A stretch of 45,099 nt of DNA, taken from positions 1 to 45,099 of the forward strand of contig CAYMNU010000068.1 of NCBI GenBank assembly GCA_964391885.1, given 5' to 3'. The translations under genes and the position numbers were made by a program. The notes under the pieces were generated by a model, which saw only the letters and a program-made list of their open reading frames with translations, did not search any database and was not told the origin of the DNA. Shown one piece after another: positions 16,868-25,142 of this stretch. The stretch's first letter is position 1, and each line of letters opens with the position of its first letter. The stretch comes from CAYMNU01 sp964391885. Its GTDB lineage: Archaea; Altiarchaeota; Altiarchaeia; JAFGQM01.

Positions 16868-17008
16868 ATGGACGGTCTGTGCGACCATTGCGGCATGGAG
16901 TCATTCAAAATGATTTCCTGCCCTCTTTGCGGCTCAAGGGTATGCCCCTCATGCTTCAATAGCGAGAGGAGGGCATGCGATGCCTGTGCCAGGGGGCGCC
17001 AGTTCTAA
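16868..17008 (+). CDS. Small four-knuckle zinc-finger protein
   Basis: A 46-residue ORF (47 if the ATG at 16865 is used, overlapping the previous stop). It has four evenly spaced C-x2-C knuckles, CDHC, CPLC, CPSC and CDAC, enough for two zinc ions in a cross-brace arrangement resembling RING, HIT or B-box fingers. The stop at 17006-17008 is followed by a promoter-like sequence for the next gene. Short zinc proteins like this often bind nucleic acid or proteins. The regular Cys pattern strongly suggests a real gene. Confidence 0.6.
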   Translation: MDGLCDHCGMESFKMISCPLCGSRVCPSCFNSERRACDACARGRQF

Positions 17009-17072
17009 TGATTCAAGGTTTTAATAGATTATCACCTAATTATTATGCCCAAAAACCCGGCAAAACCCGAAG

Positions 17073-17384
17073 ATGATAACCCGCAAGGATAGTAAGCTCG
17101 TTGATTTGGAGTACATGATACCCAAAGAGCACAAAGAAGCGCACGAAGAGCCCATTTCCCAGGAATGCTTGGTACTTAAAGAAGTTTGTCATGCCTGTGG
17201 AAGGGATTCTGAGGAGATAGTGCTACTCCCAGTATTCCACAAAGGCGATGACAAGTGGATATGCCCGCAGTGCCTCAAAGGGCATTTGGGAGAACCTGTG
17301 CAAAGCTATGTTAGCGCAGAAACAACCTACTCCCAGGAAGAAACACAGCCAGAAAGTCCGGGTCCGATGTCTTTATTTGACTGA
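17073..17384 (+). CDS. Small zinc-binding protein of unknown function
   Basis: A 103-residue protein with one treble-clef-like zinc site: CHACGRD (Cys at about residues 39 and 42) and, after PVFHKGDDKW, CPQC. The acidic and proline-rich tail ends PGPMSLFD. A TATA-like TTTTAATAG (17019-17027) fits a start near ATG 17045 in another frame (a 15-codon ORF ending at a TAG) better than one at 17073. So either there is a leader of about 25 bases, or the first codons were shifted by a sequencing error. Not recognised as a named family. Confidence 0.6.
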   Translation: MITRKDSKLVDLEYMIPKEHKEAHEEPISQECLVLKEVCHACGRDSEEIVLLPVFHKGDDKWICPQCLKGHLGEPVQSYVSAETTYSQEETQPESPGPMSLFD

Positions 17385-17397
17385 AGCATAGAACTAG

Positions 17398-18330
17398 TCA
17401 ACATATCTCCGTACCTAGTCCTTTATCCAAGGCTTTCTGGTAGACCAGGCTTGCCATGGCGACATCTTGAAGTGCGGTTCCCACTGATTTGAAGATAGTT
17501 ATATCTTCAGGAGATTTTCTTATCTTCCTGCCATTAAGGGCGTCCTGTATCTCAATGATATCGCCTTTGTAGCCCTTCAGATCGCCCGACTTGAGGCTAT
17601 CCTTTGAATCTGCGACGATGCATTTAGCCTTCTTTATGACGTCCTCATCCAATTCTCTGGCATCCGGGGTATGCGCGCCTATGGAAGTTATATGAGTCCC
17701 GGGCTTAATCTTGCTGCCGATGACGACAGGTTTCTTGGAAAGAGTGGCGGCGACTATAATATCAGCATCCAAAACGCCTTCAGAGGTTGATTTCTCTATG
17801 GCCAGCCCTAAGCCTTTCATATCTGCGATGAAAGCATCCATCGCAGCTTCAGTGGGGTCAAAAATTTTGACTGTATCAATCTTGCGAACCTTAGTCAAAC
17901 CCTCTAATTGGGTCCTTGCCTGCACCCCGCAGCCCAATATACCGACTACTTTTGAATCCTCTCGTGATAGTTGCTTTGCTCCAAGAGCTCCAAGCGCCCC
18001 GGTCCTGACGGCCGTGAGCATGCTGCCGTCTATTATCGCTTTCACTTCACCTGTTTCGGTGTCGGCAAAGACTATAGTGGCTATAATGGTTGGCTTCCCG
18101 ATCTTCTTATTCTCCGGATAATCGCAGACTATCTTGCAGGCTATTCCCATGCCGTCAACGTAAACGGGCATGAAGCCCCACCACTTCTCGCTGTTCGGGA
18201 GCGTGAACTGTGTCTTTTGAGGATAAATAGTCCGCCCTGCGGCGTGCTTAAGAAAAGCCAGCTCGACTGCGCCAATAGCATCATCCATCGAGACGAGCTT
18301 AGCGACATCGTCTTTGTTTAAGTAGAGCAT
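17398..18330 (-). CDS. Ornithine cyclodeaminase/mu-crystallin family dehydrogenase
   Basis: A 310-residue NAD(P)-dependent enzyme of the OCD/AlaDH family. It has the substrate loop IIDGSMLTAVRTGA, the nucleotide-binding GILGCGVQA and the end FKSVGTALQDVA. Members include ornithine cyclodeaminase, archaeal alanine dehydrogenase and imine reductases; the sequence alone does not choose between them. It follows hisC on the same strand, 65 bases away, and could share its transcript, but a link to histidine metabolism is only positional. Confidence 0.85.
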   Translation of the reverse strand: MLYLNKDDVAKLVSMDDAIGAVELAFLKHAAGRTIYPQKTQFTLPNSEKWWGFMPVYVDGMGIACKIVCDYPENKKIGKPTIIATIVFADTETGEVKAIIDGSMLTAVRTGALGALGAKQLSREDSKVVGILGCGVQARTQLEGLTKVRKIDTVKIFDPTEAAMDAFIADMKGLGLAIEKSTSEGVLDADIIVAATLSKKPVVIGSKIKPGTHITSIGAHTPDARELDEDVIKKAKCIVADSKDSLKSGDLKGYKGDIIEIQDALNGRKIRKSPEDITIFKSVGTALQDVAMASLVYQKALDKGLGTEIC

Positions 18331-18395
18331 TGTAGTGTAAATTTAATTTAGCGGTAGAAAAATCCGACAAAACTCGAAACCCTCATCAGATGCTC

Positions 18396-19493
18396 CTATT
18401 CGGCCAGCCTCTTCATGCCCTCGACCAGCTTGGCAGCAACCTCTGGCTTCGGCATCGCGAAGCTGATATACTTGTTGTCCATCTCGGTGAAGGTGGCTGG
18501 AACATCCCGTATCAATACCTTGTATTTCTCGAGGAAATAATCCCTGACTTCTGTAGATGTCTTGTCGAGTGCTGATATATCCATGAATAAGAAAGAGGTG
18601 GCTGAATCCCATACCTTTATGCCGAGCTTTTCGAACTCTGCACGCATCTCTGCCTTTTCTTCTGCAATCCTCCTCCAGATTCCTTGATAGTAAGAGAGGT
18701 CATCAAGGGCGGCTATACCCCCATAAACGCCGAAGCGATTCAGCTCGAAGCCGTTCAGTACCCTCCCGAAGACCTCGCAGTTATCCTTGGATGAGATAAA
18801 ATAAGACATCCTGCCCCCTGCCAAACCAAATCCTTTCGAAAAGCTGCGCGCTACATAGAGGTTTTCGTATTCGTTGACCACATCCGCCACACTCTCTCCG
18901 CAATATTCATAATAACACTCATCAACGACAACGATTCTATCTTTTGCATTCTCCACTACTTTCAGAATGTCATCTCTCGGCATTTTCAGCGAGGTGGGGT
19001 TGTTCGGGCTGCAAACGAAGACCATCCTAGTCTTTGAATCCATCTCTTCAATCAACTGATCAGCATCAATCGCGAAATCCGGTTCCTGCATTGGCACGAC
19101 CTTTCTTACCCCTCCGCATCTCTCGACACCCAATATCAGCTCAGGGTAGGTCGGAGCCATCGAGACTATGTTGTCGCCCGGCCGTATGAAACATTTTGGA
19201 AGGCGATTGAATGCCTGGTCCAATGCCTCATCAAGCACTATCTCTCCATACTCGACACCAGCGTAATCCGCAATCCCTTGTTGTAATTCTCCTGTCGGCT
19301 CGTCACCTACATAGACATACCACTTTGCGAGTGGTGCGTTCTTTTTCAAGGCTTCGACTACCTTGGGTGATATGTCATATTGGAACTCGTTAAGGTTAAG
19401 CCTGATTTCAGGTTTGATTGTCCCCTTCGCGCCGTATGCTGCAGCCTCGCAGCTCTCTAAATAAGGCCACATTAAGTCTTTTGCAGATGCCAT
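18396..19493 (-). CDS. hisC: Histidinol-phosphate aminotransferase
   Basis: PLP enzyme converting imidazole-acetol phosphate and glutamate to histidinol phosphate. The 365-residue fold type I aminotransferase has LNLNEFQYDISP at the start (usually NENP in this family), APTYPE, the PLP-binding SPNNPTSL, VVDECYYEY and the Schiff-base Lys in ARSFSKGFGLAGGRMSY. The changed N-terminal motif makes other aminotransferase activities possible, but its place beside a HAD phosphatase and the his operon supports HisC. Confidence 0.82.
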   Translation of the reverse strand: MASAKDLMWPYLESCEAAAYGAKGTIKPEIRLNLNEFQYDISPKVVEALKKNAPLAKWYVYVGDEPTGELQQGIADYAGVEYGEIVLDEALDQAFNRLPKCFIRPGDNIVSMAPTYPELILGVERCGGVRKVVPMQEPDFAIDADQLIEEMDSKTRMVFVCSPNNPTSLKMPRDDILKVVENAKDRIVVVDECYYEYCGESVADVVNEYENLYVARSFSKGFGLAGGRMSYFISSKDNCEVFGRVLNGFELNRFGVYGGIAALDDLSYYQGIWRRIAEEKAEMRAEFEKLGIKVWDSATSFLFMDISALDKTSTEVRDYFLEKYKVLIRDVPATFTEMDNKYISFAMPKPEVAAKLVEGMKRLAE

Positions 19494-19560
19494 TGTGGCA
19501 TATTTTGTCGGCGCTTACATAAATATGAGCCCATCTTTGCAATGACAGCTTGCTAAACCC

Positions 19561-20424
19561 TTACTCCCTTAATTTTCCAATTAGTCGGGGGAGTTCCGTA
19601 ACGTCATCCACTACGTCATCCGCCCCCGCTTCCCTGAGCGACTCCTCACTGGCTATACCTGTGCGCACGCAGATGCATCTTATCCCCGCTCTCTTGGCGG
19701 AAAGCGCGTCTGAAACAGAATCACCCACAAACACATAGTCGTTCTCAAAATTCCCGCAACTTTCGCATCCTTCATTAGCATATATCGCATGCAGTATAGG
19801 CCAGGGATCCGGCTTTCCCAAATGCTTTCCCTGCCTCTCGCTCTCCTCAGCTATCTCGGTTTCTGTGACAATCATTTTGGAATCAAAATAGTTCCAAAGC
19901 CCCCATTTTTTGAGCGGCAGTTCGGTCTCAGACAGTGGCCTGCCGGTCACTATGCCTAGCCCAAGACCCATGCGCATAAGCTCTTTAAGTGCATTTTCTA
20001 TTTTTTCCAGCCCGATGACGGGCTCGTCGCTGTCCGCCAGCTCATAGTAGCAGGCCTGAAAGCGCTTGTGTGATTCCTTCCATTCTCCACCCTCCCTGTC
20101 ATGGCTTTCCGAGGGGTCGAGTTCGTCAAGAAGCTTTAGGTATTCAAGCCCCTTATAACCCCTCGCGGCAAGCTCTTTCAGGAATTCGCGCACATCCTTT
20201 CCAAGCTTCGCCAGTACTGAAGAGCAATAGGCGATGTCCCAGTTAGAGTTCACGCCTGCCTCCTTGAAGCCTTTTATTACCTCATCTGGCAGAACGTCTT
20301 TGGCGTCTAATTCCCTACTATTCTCTAAATCTCCGAGCGACCTCGCTACTGCCATTCCGGCGCAATTCCAGTAGATGCGCTCAGAGGTTATTACCCCGTC
20401 CAGGTCGAAAAGCACTGCTTTCAT
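19561..20424 (-). CDS. HAD-superfamily phosphatase, candidate histidinol phosphatase
   Basis: A 287-residue HAD subfamily IA hydrolase. It has the nucleophile motif FDLDGVI at residues 7-13, a large helical cap (about 20-150), motif II VTGRPLS, motif III Lys in KPDPWP and motif IV VGDSVSDAL. It lies upstream of hisC on the same strand. HisB here lacks a fused phosphatase, and no PHP- or IMPase-type histidinol phosphatase is in the window, so this enzyme could do that step. Substrate is inferred from context only. Confidence 0.8.
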   Translation of the reverse strand: MKAVLFDLDGVITSERIYWNCAGMAVARSLGDLENSRELDAKDVLPDEVIKGFKEAGVNSNWDIAYCSSVLAKLGKDVREFLKELAARGYKGLEYLKLLDELDPSESHDREGGEWKESHKRFQACYYELADSDEPVIGLEKIENALKELMRMGLGLGIVTGRPLSETELPLKKWGLWNYFDSKMIVTETEIAEESERQGKHLGKPDPWPILHAIYANEGCESCGNFENDYVFVGDSVSDALSAKRAGIRCICVRTGIASEESLREAGADDVVDDVTELPRLIGKLRE

Positions 20425-20456
20425 AGTTTTATTCTTTGCCAGACTAATTAAATAAA

Positions 20457-20627
20457 ATGAGGCCTAGGCAGAATCCGCGCATCTTCAGGCACAAGTGCCC
20501 CAAGTGCCCGCAAACTATAAATGTCACTGCACGGTCCGAGAGGGAAAAGCAGCCGGCGAAGTGCGTATGCGGCTGGGAAGGCTTTGTGAAAGATCCCGAA
20601 GGGAAAGTGCATAGGATAATCAGATAA
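20457..20627 (+). CDS. Small zinc-ribbon protein
   Basis: A 56-residue ORF. It starts MRPRQNPRIFRHKCPKCPQ and has a second half-site KCVCGWEGFV, giving C-x2-C plus C-x-C, a zinc-ribbon form common in translation and ribosome-linked archaeal proteins. It is basic. It lies between divergent HAD and convergent hisB and ends two bases before the hisB stop. Family not recognised. The conserved-looking zinc ribbon and the fit between neighbours support it. Confidence 0.55.
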   Translation: MRPRQNPRIFRHKCPKCPQTINVTARSEREKQPAKCVCGWEGFVKDPEGKVHRIIR

Positions 20628-20629
20628 TC

Positions 20630-21256
20630 CTACTTTAGCGTCCCTTTCACGCCTGCGGTAGTCCCCGCCCGCCAGGGGTTCGGATCGAACGCTTCCCGCA
20701 GCGCCTCGCCGAGTGCCCTGAAGATGCTTTCCCATGTGTGGTGCGGGTCTTTGCCTGATTCCACGACTATCCTTATGCTGGCGCCCAATCCAAGCGCCAA
20801 GCCGTCAAGAAAATCATCCAAATCACAGGTCTTTGTGTCCTCGACCATGGTCAAATCAGTAATAGGATTGCCCTCAAGCATAAGTCTAGGCCTGCCCTCA
20901 ATGCTCACAACTGCAGTCGCGCAGCCTTCGTCTATCATGCTCCTCGAGGCTCCGCTGACACCTTTCTTCAGCTTCTCCTCAAACATTGCCCTGAGCGCAG
21001 AACCCAGCACAATGCCAGAGTCCTCCGCAATCACATGAGTGAGCTTGAAGTTGGTCGTGGTGTACTTGAAATCGATGTTCAGGTTCATCCTCCATCCCAG
21101 AGTTTCAATCATGTGGTTGAGGAAGGCTAGTCCTGTGTCCATCTTCGTCTGCCTCCGCGGCTTTGAATCTATGCTACACTCTATCTTTGACTCGCGAGTG
21201 ACTCGTTCTACTATTACTTCAGTGTCCGAAACCTTCTTTATGTCTGCGCCGACCAT
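20630..21256 (-). CDS. hisB: Imidazoleglycerol-phosphate dehydratase
   Basis: Dehydrates imidazole glycerol phosphate in histidine synthesis. At about 208 residues it has the two-fold repeated IGPD fold with metal-binding His motifs, all slightly divergent: AFLNHMIETLG, LTHVIAEDSGIVLG and DPHHTWESIFRALGEALREA, with the end GTTAGVKGTLK. I start it at ATG 21256 (MVGADIKK) because this leaves a 4-base gap after the previous gene; the ATG at 21304 would overlap that gene by 44 bases. It is the last gene of the operon. Confidence 0.87.
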   Translation of the reverse strand: MVGADIKKVSDTEVIVERVTRESKIECSIDSKPRRQTKMDTGLAFLNHMIETLGWRMNLNIDFKYTTTNFKLTHVIAEDSGIVLGSALRAMFEEKLKKGVSGASRSMIDEGCATAVVSIEGRPRLMLEGNPITDLTMVEDTKTCDLDDFLDGLALGLGASIRIVVESGKDPHHTWESIFRALGEALREAFDPNPWRAGTTAGVKGTLK

Positions 21257-21260
21257 TTTC

Positions 21261-21773
21261 TTATTTATCCCTCTTAAGTAAGCTAATAATACTTTCCCTG
21301 TCATTAATTATTCTTGGATAAATAGCTCGATCCATTATAATGGATTTTCTCTTCAAATGCCTTCCAACCACTCTTTCAAATGTTTTTTCATCAAACCCTT
21401 CGACTCTCTTTAGATGTTCTAGTAGGGGTGGCATTTGACTAAAATCCGCACGTGGTCTTAAGCAGCTTGCAACGACAACAGCATCCGCATCTTCAAAATC
21501 CTTAGGTCGAACTCCACCCTCTGCATCATCCAAAATTACGCCTTTGGACCTCAGAAAGACTCCCCTATCCAGACCGGCTACTTTTCTCAACCTGAATCCC
21601 TCCCCGCCTATTTTTATGGAAAACCTTACGGGATCGTACTTTCTACCGCTCAATGCCGTAGCACATTGCGCACCTAAAAAACGTGAATCTCCAACTCCGC
21701 TGGGGCAAAGGAACAGCATTTTATAATCTTTCGGTCTCTTTCCTTTCCTTTTAGCAAAAGAAGGCATTTTCAT
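21261..21773 (-). CDS. Unknown protein in the his operon, LMW-phosphatase-like
   Basis: A 170-residue protein between hisD and hisB, overlapping hisD by 4 bases. After a basic N-terminus (KRKGKRPKDYK) it has a strand and loop MLFLCPSGVGDSRF, then SIKIGGEGF and PKDFEDADAVVVAS. The order is like low-molecular-weight tyrosine phosphatases: a Cys loop after strand 1, then a D-F-E-x-x-D-x-V strand. The Cys to Arg spacing is seven residues instead of the usual five, and the D-P acid loop is not clear. Catalysis as a phosphatase is therefore unproven. Placement suggests a role in histidine synthesis or its control. Confidence 0.65.
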   Translation of the reverse strand: MKMPSFAKRKGKRPKDYKMLFLCPSGVGDSRFLGAQCATALSGRKYDPVRFSIKIGGEGFRLRKVAGLDRGVFLRSKGVILDDAEGGVRPKDFEDADAVVVASCLRPRADFSQMPPLLEHLKRVEGFDEKTFERVVGRHLKRKSIIMDRAIYPRIINDRESIISLLKRDK

Positions 21774-23056
21774 CTCTCAAACCTGACTTCCACCGACTTA
21801 GTGTGCGCCGGAAAGCCCTCGAACTCCGAGAGCATAGTGATATCTCTCTTCAGGCTCCTCAAACCGTCCTTGGAAAGCTTTTCGACAGTGGGCCTCTTTA
21901 GGAAAGTGTCCACGCTCACGCCAGAATACATCCTCCCGAACCGCCCCGTCGGCAGGATGGCATTAGGCCCTGCAGCAAAGTTGCCCGCAGTTATCGGCGA
22001 GTACTGGCCAAGGCAATAGGTTCCCGCGGTCGTGAGTTTATCAAGGGTTTTCTCAGGGTCCTTAGTGTTCACGACCAGATGCTCCACGGCATAGTCATTG
22101 ACAAAGGCTATCGCTTCTTCCATATTCCTGCAAAGAACAATCCCAGAATACTTTCTTATGTTCTCGAGCACATAACCCTGCCTGACCTCATCCAGCTCAT
22201 TGAGCATGAGATAGAACTCCTTCTGCACCTTAAGTGCCAGCTCCTGCGAGTCCGTCACTAAAACAGCTGCAGAGTCCGGTCCGTGCTCAGCTTCACTCAG
22301 GACATCGGCTGCAACGTAGTTTGGCTCAGCAAATTTATCTGCGAGCACCATCCCTTCACTCGGACCCGGAGGAAAATCTATGCGCACATCATTCCTGACT
22401 AGCCTTTGTGCGGCGGATACGTAAGGCCCCCCCGGACCTGCAATCACATCACATTTTGGTATCTTCTTCGTGCCGTAAGCCATAGCGGCAATGGATTGCA
22501 CACCTCCGACTTTGAACAGCTTGTCAACACCGCAGATGTCCGCAGCCACAAGGCTCGCGACGTCCAAAACCCCTTCATATTGGGGAGGGGTGCACACGAC
22601 AATCTCTTTGATGCCCGCCACCTTCGCGGGAACTGCCAGCATAAGCATCACAGAGGGGTAAACCGCTTTTCCTCCCGGCACATAAAGCCCCGCGCGCTCC
22701 AGGGGTATGACTCTTCGCCCCACTTCCACGCCCGGTTCTATCTCCATCCTGAACTCATCGGGCATCTGCCTCTCATGGAATTTTTTTATGTTTTTATATG
22801 CGCGCTGTATTGCTTTTAGGAGGGGCTCGTCTATGCTATCATAAGCAGCACTCATCTCATCTGCGCTTACTTCTATCTCCTTTAACTTTATTCCGTCAAA
22901 CTTTTCAGTATACTCCAGAACAGCAGCATCCCCACGCTTCCTGACATCCTCTATTATCGCTTCCGCAGCTTTCTCTGCTTTTGCTACGTCTTTCTCGGCG
23001 CGCAGCATAAAGTCCTGTTTCACCTCGTCCCTTGCTAATATTGGCAGCCTCATCAT
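21770..23056 (-). CDS. hisD: Histidinol dehydrogenase
   Basis: Oxidises histidinol to histidine in two NAD-dependent steps. The 428-residue protein has PLERAGLYVPGG, the NAD site region VAGPGGPYVSAAQR, the zinc and base region FPPGPSEGMVLAD and AEHGPDSAAVLVT, and the C-terminal GNFAAGPNAILPT then GVSVDTFLK. Lengths and motifs are standard. It overlaps hisG by 4 bases and the unknown gene by 4 bases. Confidence 0.97.
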   Translation of the reverse strand: MMRLPILARDEVKQDFMLRAEKDVAKAEKAAEAIIEDVRKRGDAAVLEYTEKFDGIKLKEIEVSADEMSAAYDSIDEPLLKAIQRAYKNIKKFHERQMPDEFRMEIEPGVEVGRRVIPLERAGLYVPGGKAVYPSVMLMLAVPAKVAGIKEIVVCTPPQYEGVLDVASLVAADICGVDKLFKVGGVQSIAAMAYGTKKIPKCDVIAGPGGPYVSAAQRLVRNDVRIDFPPGPSEGMVLADKFAEPNYVAADVLSEAEHGPDSAAVLVTDSQELALKVQKEFYLMLNELDEVRQGYVLENIRKYSGIVLCRNMEEAIAFVNDYAVEHLVVNTKDPEKTLDKLTTAGTYCLGQYSPITAGNFAAGPNAILPTGRFGRMYSGVSVDTFLKRPTVEKLSKDGLRSLKRDITMLSEFEGFPAHTKSVEVRFER

Positions 23057-23904
23057 TTTACAAGCCTTTCTATAGGCAGGACTAATATGTCCCTGCCTCC
23101 CATCCCCTTTAATTTTTTGATTAAGTTAAATATGTCCCGTTCGCCGACTACCATCTGCACGGCGATCCACCCTTCTTTGTCAAGCCTTGTCACTGTCGGG
23201 GAAAGAGCACCCTTGCTGGTCTTCTCCAACTCGCTAAGCTTGCTCTCGGGCATGTTTGCCATCAGGTATTTCTTCTTGTCTGCGGAGACCACGCTCTTTA
23301 TGCCCAAAAGTATGTCGTCGACCATATCATCTTTTGTACTGGGGTTTGCAATCAGCGAGAATTGTGACTCCAGGAGAGTGTCCACTACTTCAAGTCCATG
23401 CGTCTTAAGCGTGGAGCCTGTGGAAGTAAGGTCGACGATTGCATCGGCAAGTCCAATCACAGGAGCAACTTCAACGGCACCCGATAGCTCTACTATCTCT
23501 ACTTTCTTCCCTGCTTTTCTGAAGTAATCCTTGCTTGCTTTTACGAACTTCGTTGCCACCCGTGAGCCTTCTTTCAGGTCGCTTACCGATTTCAGCACAC
23601 CCTCTTTTGCCGCAAGCACAAGCGAGCAGTAGCCGAAGCCAAGGTCAGCTATTCTTTTGATATTGGCTCCCTTCTCAACTATTATGTCCTGGCCCACCAT
23701 GCCCAGGTCTGCAACGCCTTCCTCGACGAACTGCGGTATATCCTCGACCCTGACAAACATTATGTCAACCCCCGGCTCATTAGTCCTGACGAAGAGCGAC
23801 TTCTCGTCATAGCTAACCGGCTTAATCCCTGCGCTCCTCAATAGCTCGAGGCACGGAGCCTTCATCCTCCCCTTGTTTGGTATTGCTATTCTCAGCTTTC
23901 TCAT
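23053..23904 (-). CDS. hisG: ATP phosphoribosyltransferase, long form
   Basis: First committed step of histidine synthesis: ATP plus PRPP. The 283-residue protein is the long HisG form, with RIAIPNKGRM at the start, VEEGVADLGMVGQDII, the PRPP loop VDLTSTGSTLKTHGL and a C-terminal ACT-like HisG_C domain (about residues 210-283). The long form is usually allosterically inhibited by histidine without HisZ, so the adjacent hisS is a true synthetase gene. 4-base overlaps on both sides. Confidence 0.96.
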   Translation of the reverse strand: MRKLRIAIPNKGRMKAPCLELLRSAGIKPVSYDEKSLFVRTNEPGVDIMFVRVEDIPQFVEEGVADLGMVGQDIIVEKGANIKRIADLGFGYCSLVLAAKEGVLKSVSDLKEGSRVATKFVKASKDYFRKAGKKVEIVELSGAVEVAPVIGLADAIVDLTSTGSTLKTHGLEVVDTLLESQFSLIANPSTKDDMVDDILLGIKSVVSADKKKYLMANMPESKLSELEKTSKGALSPTVTRLDKEGWIAVQMVVGERDIFNLIKKLKGMGGRDILVLPIERLVK

Positions 23905-25142
23905 TTTAATGCCTCCACAACCTTATCCTTTGGGACTATTGCCTGGTCCCCGCTTTCCATGTCTCTCACTGTCACGTTGCCGTCTGCAAGGTCTTTCTTC
24001 CCCACTATCACGATCTTTTCCACCCCAAGCTTGTCGGCATATTTCATCTGGTTTGAAAAGTTGCGCCCGAGCAGGTCCCCCACAGTGGCAAAACCCGATC
24101 TTCGCAATTTCTGCATAATCCTCACGGCAGTGTCCTCGGACTCACTATCCGCGCGCAGTACATATACCTTAGCACTACTCTTCCTCTTGCTTAAGAGATT
24201 CTTCTCACGCATGACTTCGATTATTCTCTCGATTCCAAGGCTTATCCCCACTGCCGGAACATCCTCTTTCTCGGAAATTTTGCCGATGATTTTATCATAC
24301 CTCCCGCCCCCTGCAATAGAACCGTAATCCCCAAGCGCCACCTCGAAGATGGGCCCGGTGTAGTAATCCAGGCCACGCACCATCGAGAGATCGAGGTCAA
24401 CGCCCTTTCCGTATTCTTCAATAAGCTTGAAGAGGCGCCTCATCTCTTTGACGCCCTCAGTTTCGCCCAACAGTTTCTCAATTTCTTCAAGCGATTTTAT
24501 TTTAAGCGCATTCATGAGGCCATCCAACTTGTCTTCTGGTATTTCCTTTAGCTCTTTCCTAACTTCTTTCTCCCCCAGCTTCTCCAGCTTGTCAAGAGCC
24601 CTGAACACCGCGAGCTCTCGGTCCTTGCTAATGCCTATCTTGGCCAAAAGCTCATCCAGGACCTTCCTATTGTTAACCTTGAACTTGAATCCCTTCAAGC
24701 CAAGTGCCTCGAATGCGTCAATAGCGCATGAGATGATCTCCGCGTCTGCGTTCATGTCGGATACCCCTACGATATCCACATCACATTGCCAGAACTCGCG
24801 GAAACGCCCTTTCTGCGGCCTGTCGAAGCGCCAAACGCGCGATATGCAGTAGCGCTTGTAGGGCATAGTAAGCTGATTCATGGCGACGACACGAACCAAT
24901 GGCACAGTCAAATCATACCTGAGGGCTAGCTTCCTGCCTCCCATATCCTCGAATTTGTAGATAAGCTTTTCCTCCTCCCCGTATTTGCCTTCAAGCAGCT
25001 CCGCGTATTCGAAAGCGGGCGTCTCGGAAGGCGAGAATCCGTAAGACTCAAAACTAGCTTTAATCTTGTCGATGACCTCTTGCCTCTTCACCATTTCATG
25101 CGGGAGAAAATCCCGCGTCCCCGGAGGGGTTTCTAGCCTCAT
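23901..25142 (-). CDS. hisS: Histidyl-tRNA synthetase
   Basis: A 413-residue class II synthetase. It has PPGTRDFLPHEM at the start, LRYDLTVPLVR, motif 2 region YKRYCISRVWRFDRPQKGRFREF, the His-specific VRGLDYYTGPIFE, motif 3 GISLGIERI and a C-terminal anticodon-binding domain. Catalytic residues are kept, so it is not a HisZ regulator. Its place as second gene of the his operon links charging to synthesis of histidine. Confidence 0.95.
   Translation of the reverse strand: MRLETPPGTRDFLPHEMVKRQEVIDKIKASFESYGFSPSETPAFEYAELLEGKYGEEEKLIYKFEDMGGRKLALRYDLTVPLVRVVAMNQLTMPYKRYCISRVWRFDRPQKGRFREFWQCDVDIVGVSDMNADAEIISCAIDAFEALGLKGFKFKVNNRKVLDELLAKIGISKDRELAVFRALDKLEKLGEKEVRKELKEIPEDKLDGLMNALKIKSLEEIEKLLGETEGVKEMRRLFKLIEEYGKGVDLDLSMVRGLDYYTGPIFEVALGDYGSIAGGGRYDKIIGKISEKEDVPAVGISLGIERIIEVMREKNLLSKRKSSAKVYVLRADSESEDTAVRIMQKLRRSGFATVGDLLGRNFSNQMKYADKLGVEKIVIVGKKDLADGNVTVRDMESGDQAIVPKDKVVEALK

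Noticed and set aside
20680..20700. tRNA-like GGTTCGGATCGAAC sequence
   Set aside because: It lies inside hisB and no cloverleaf can be formed around it. No other tRNA candidate was seen in the window.
23901..25142. HisZ regulatory subunit instead of HisS
   Set aside because: All class II synthetase motifs and the anticodon-binding domain are present, and HisG is the long form, which does not need HisZ.
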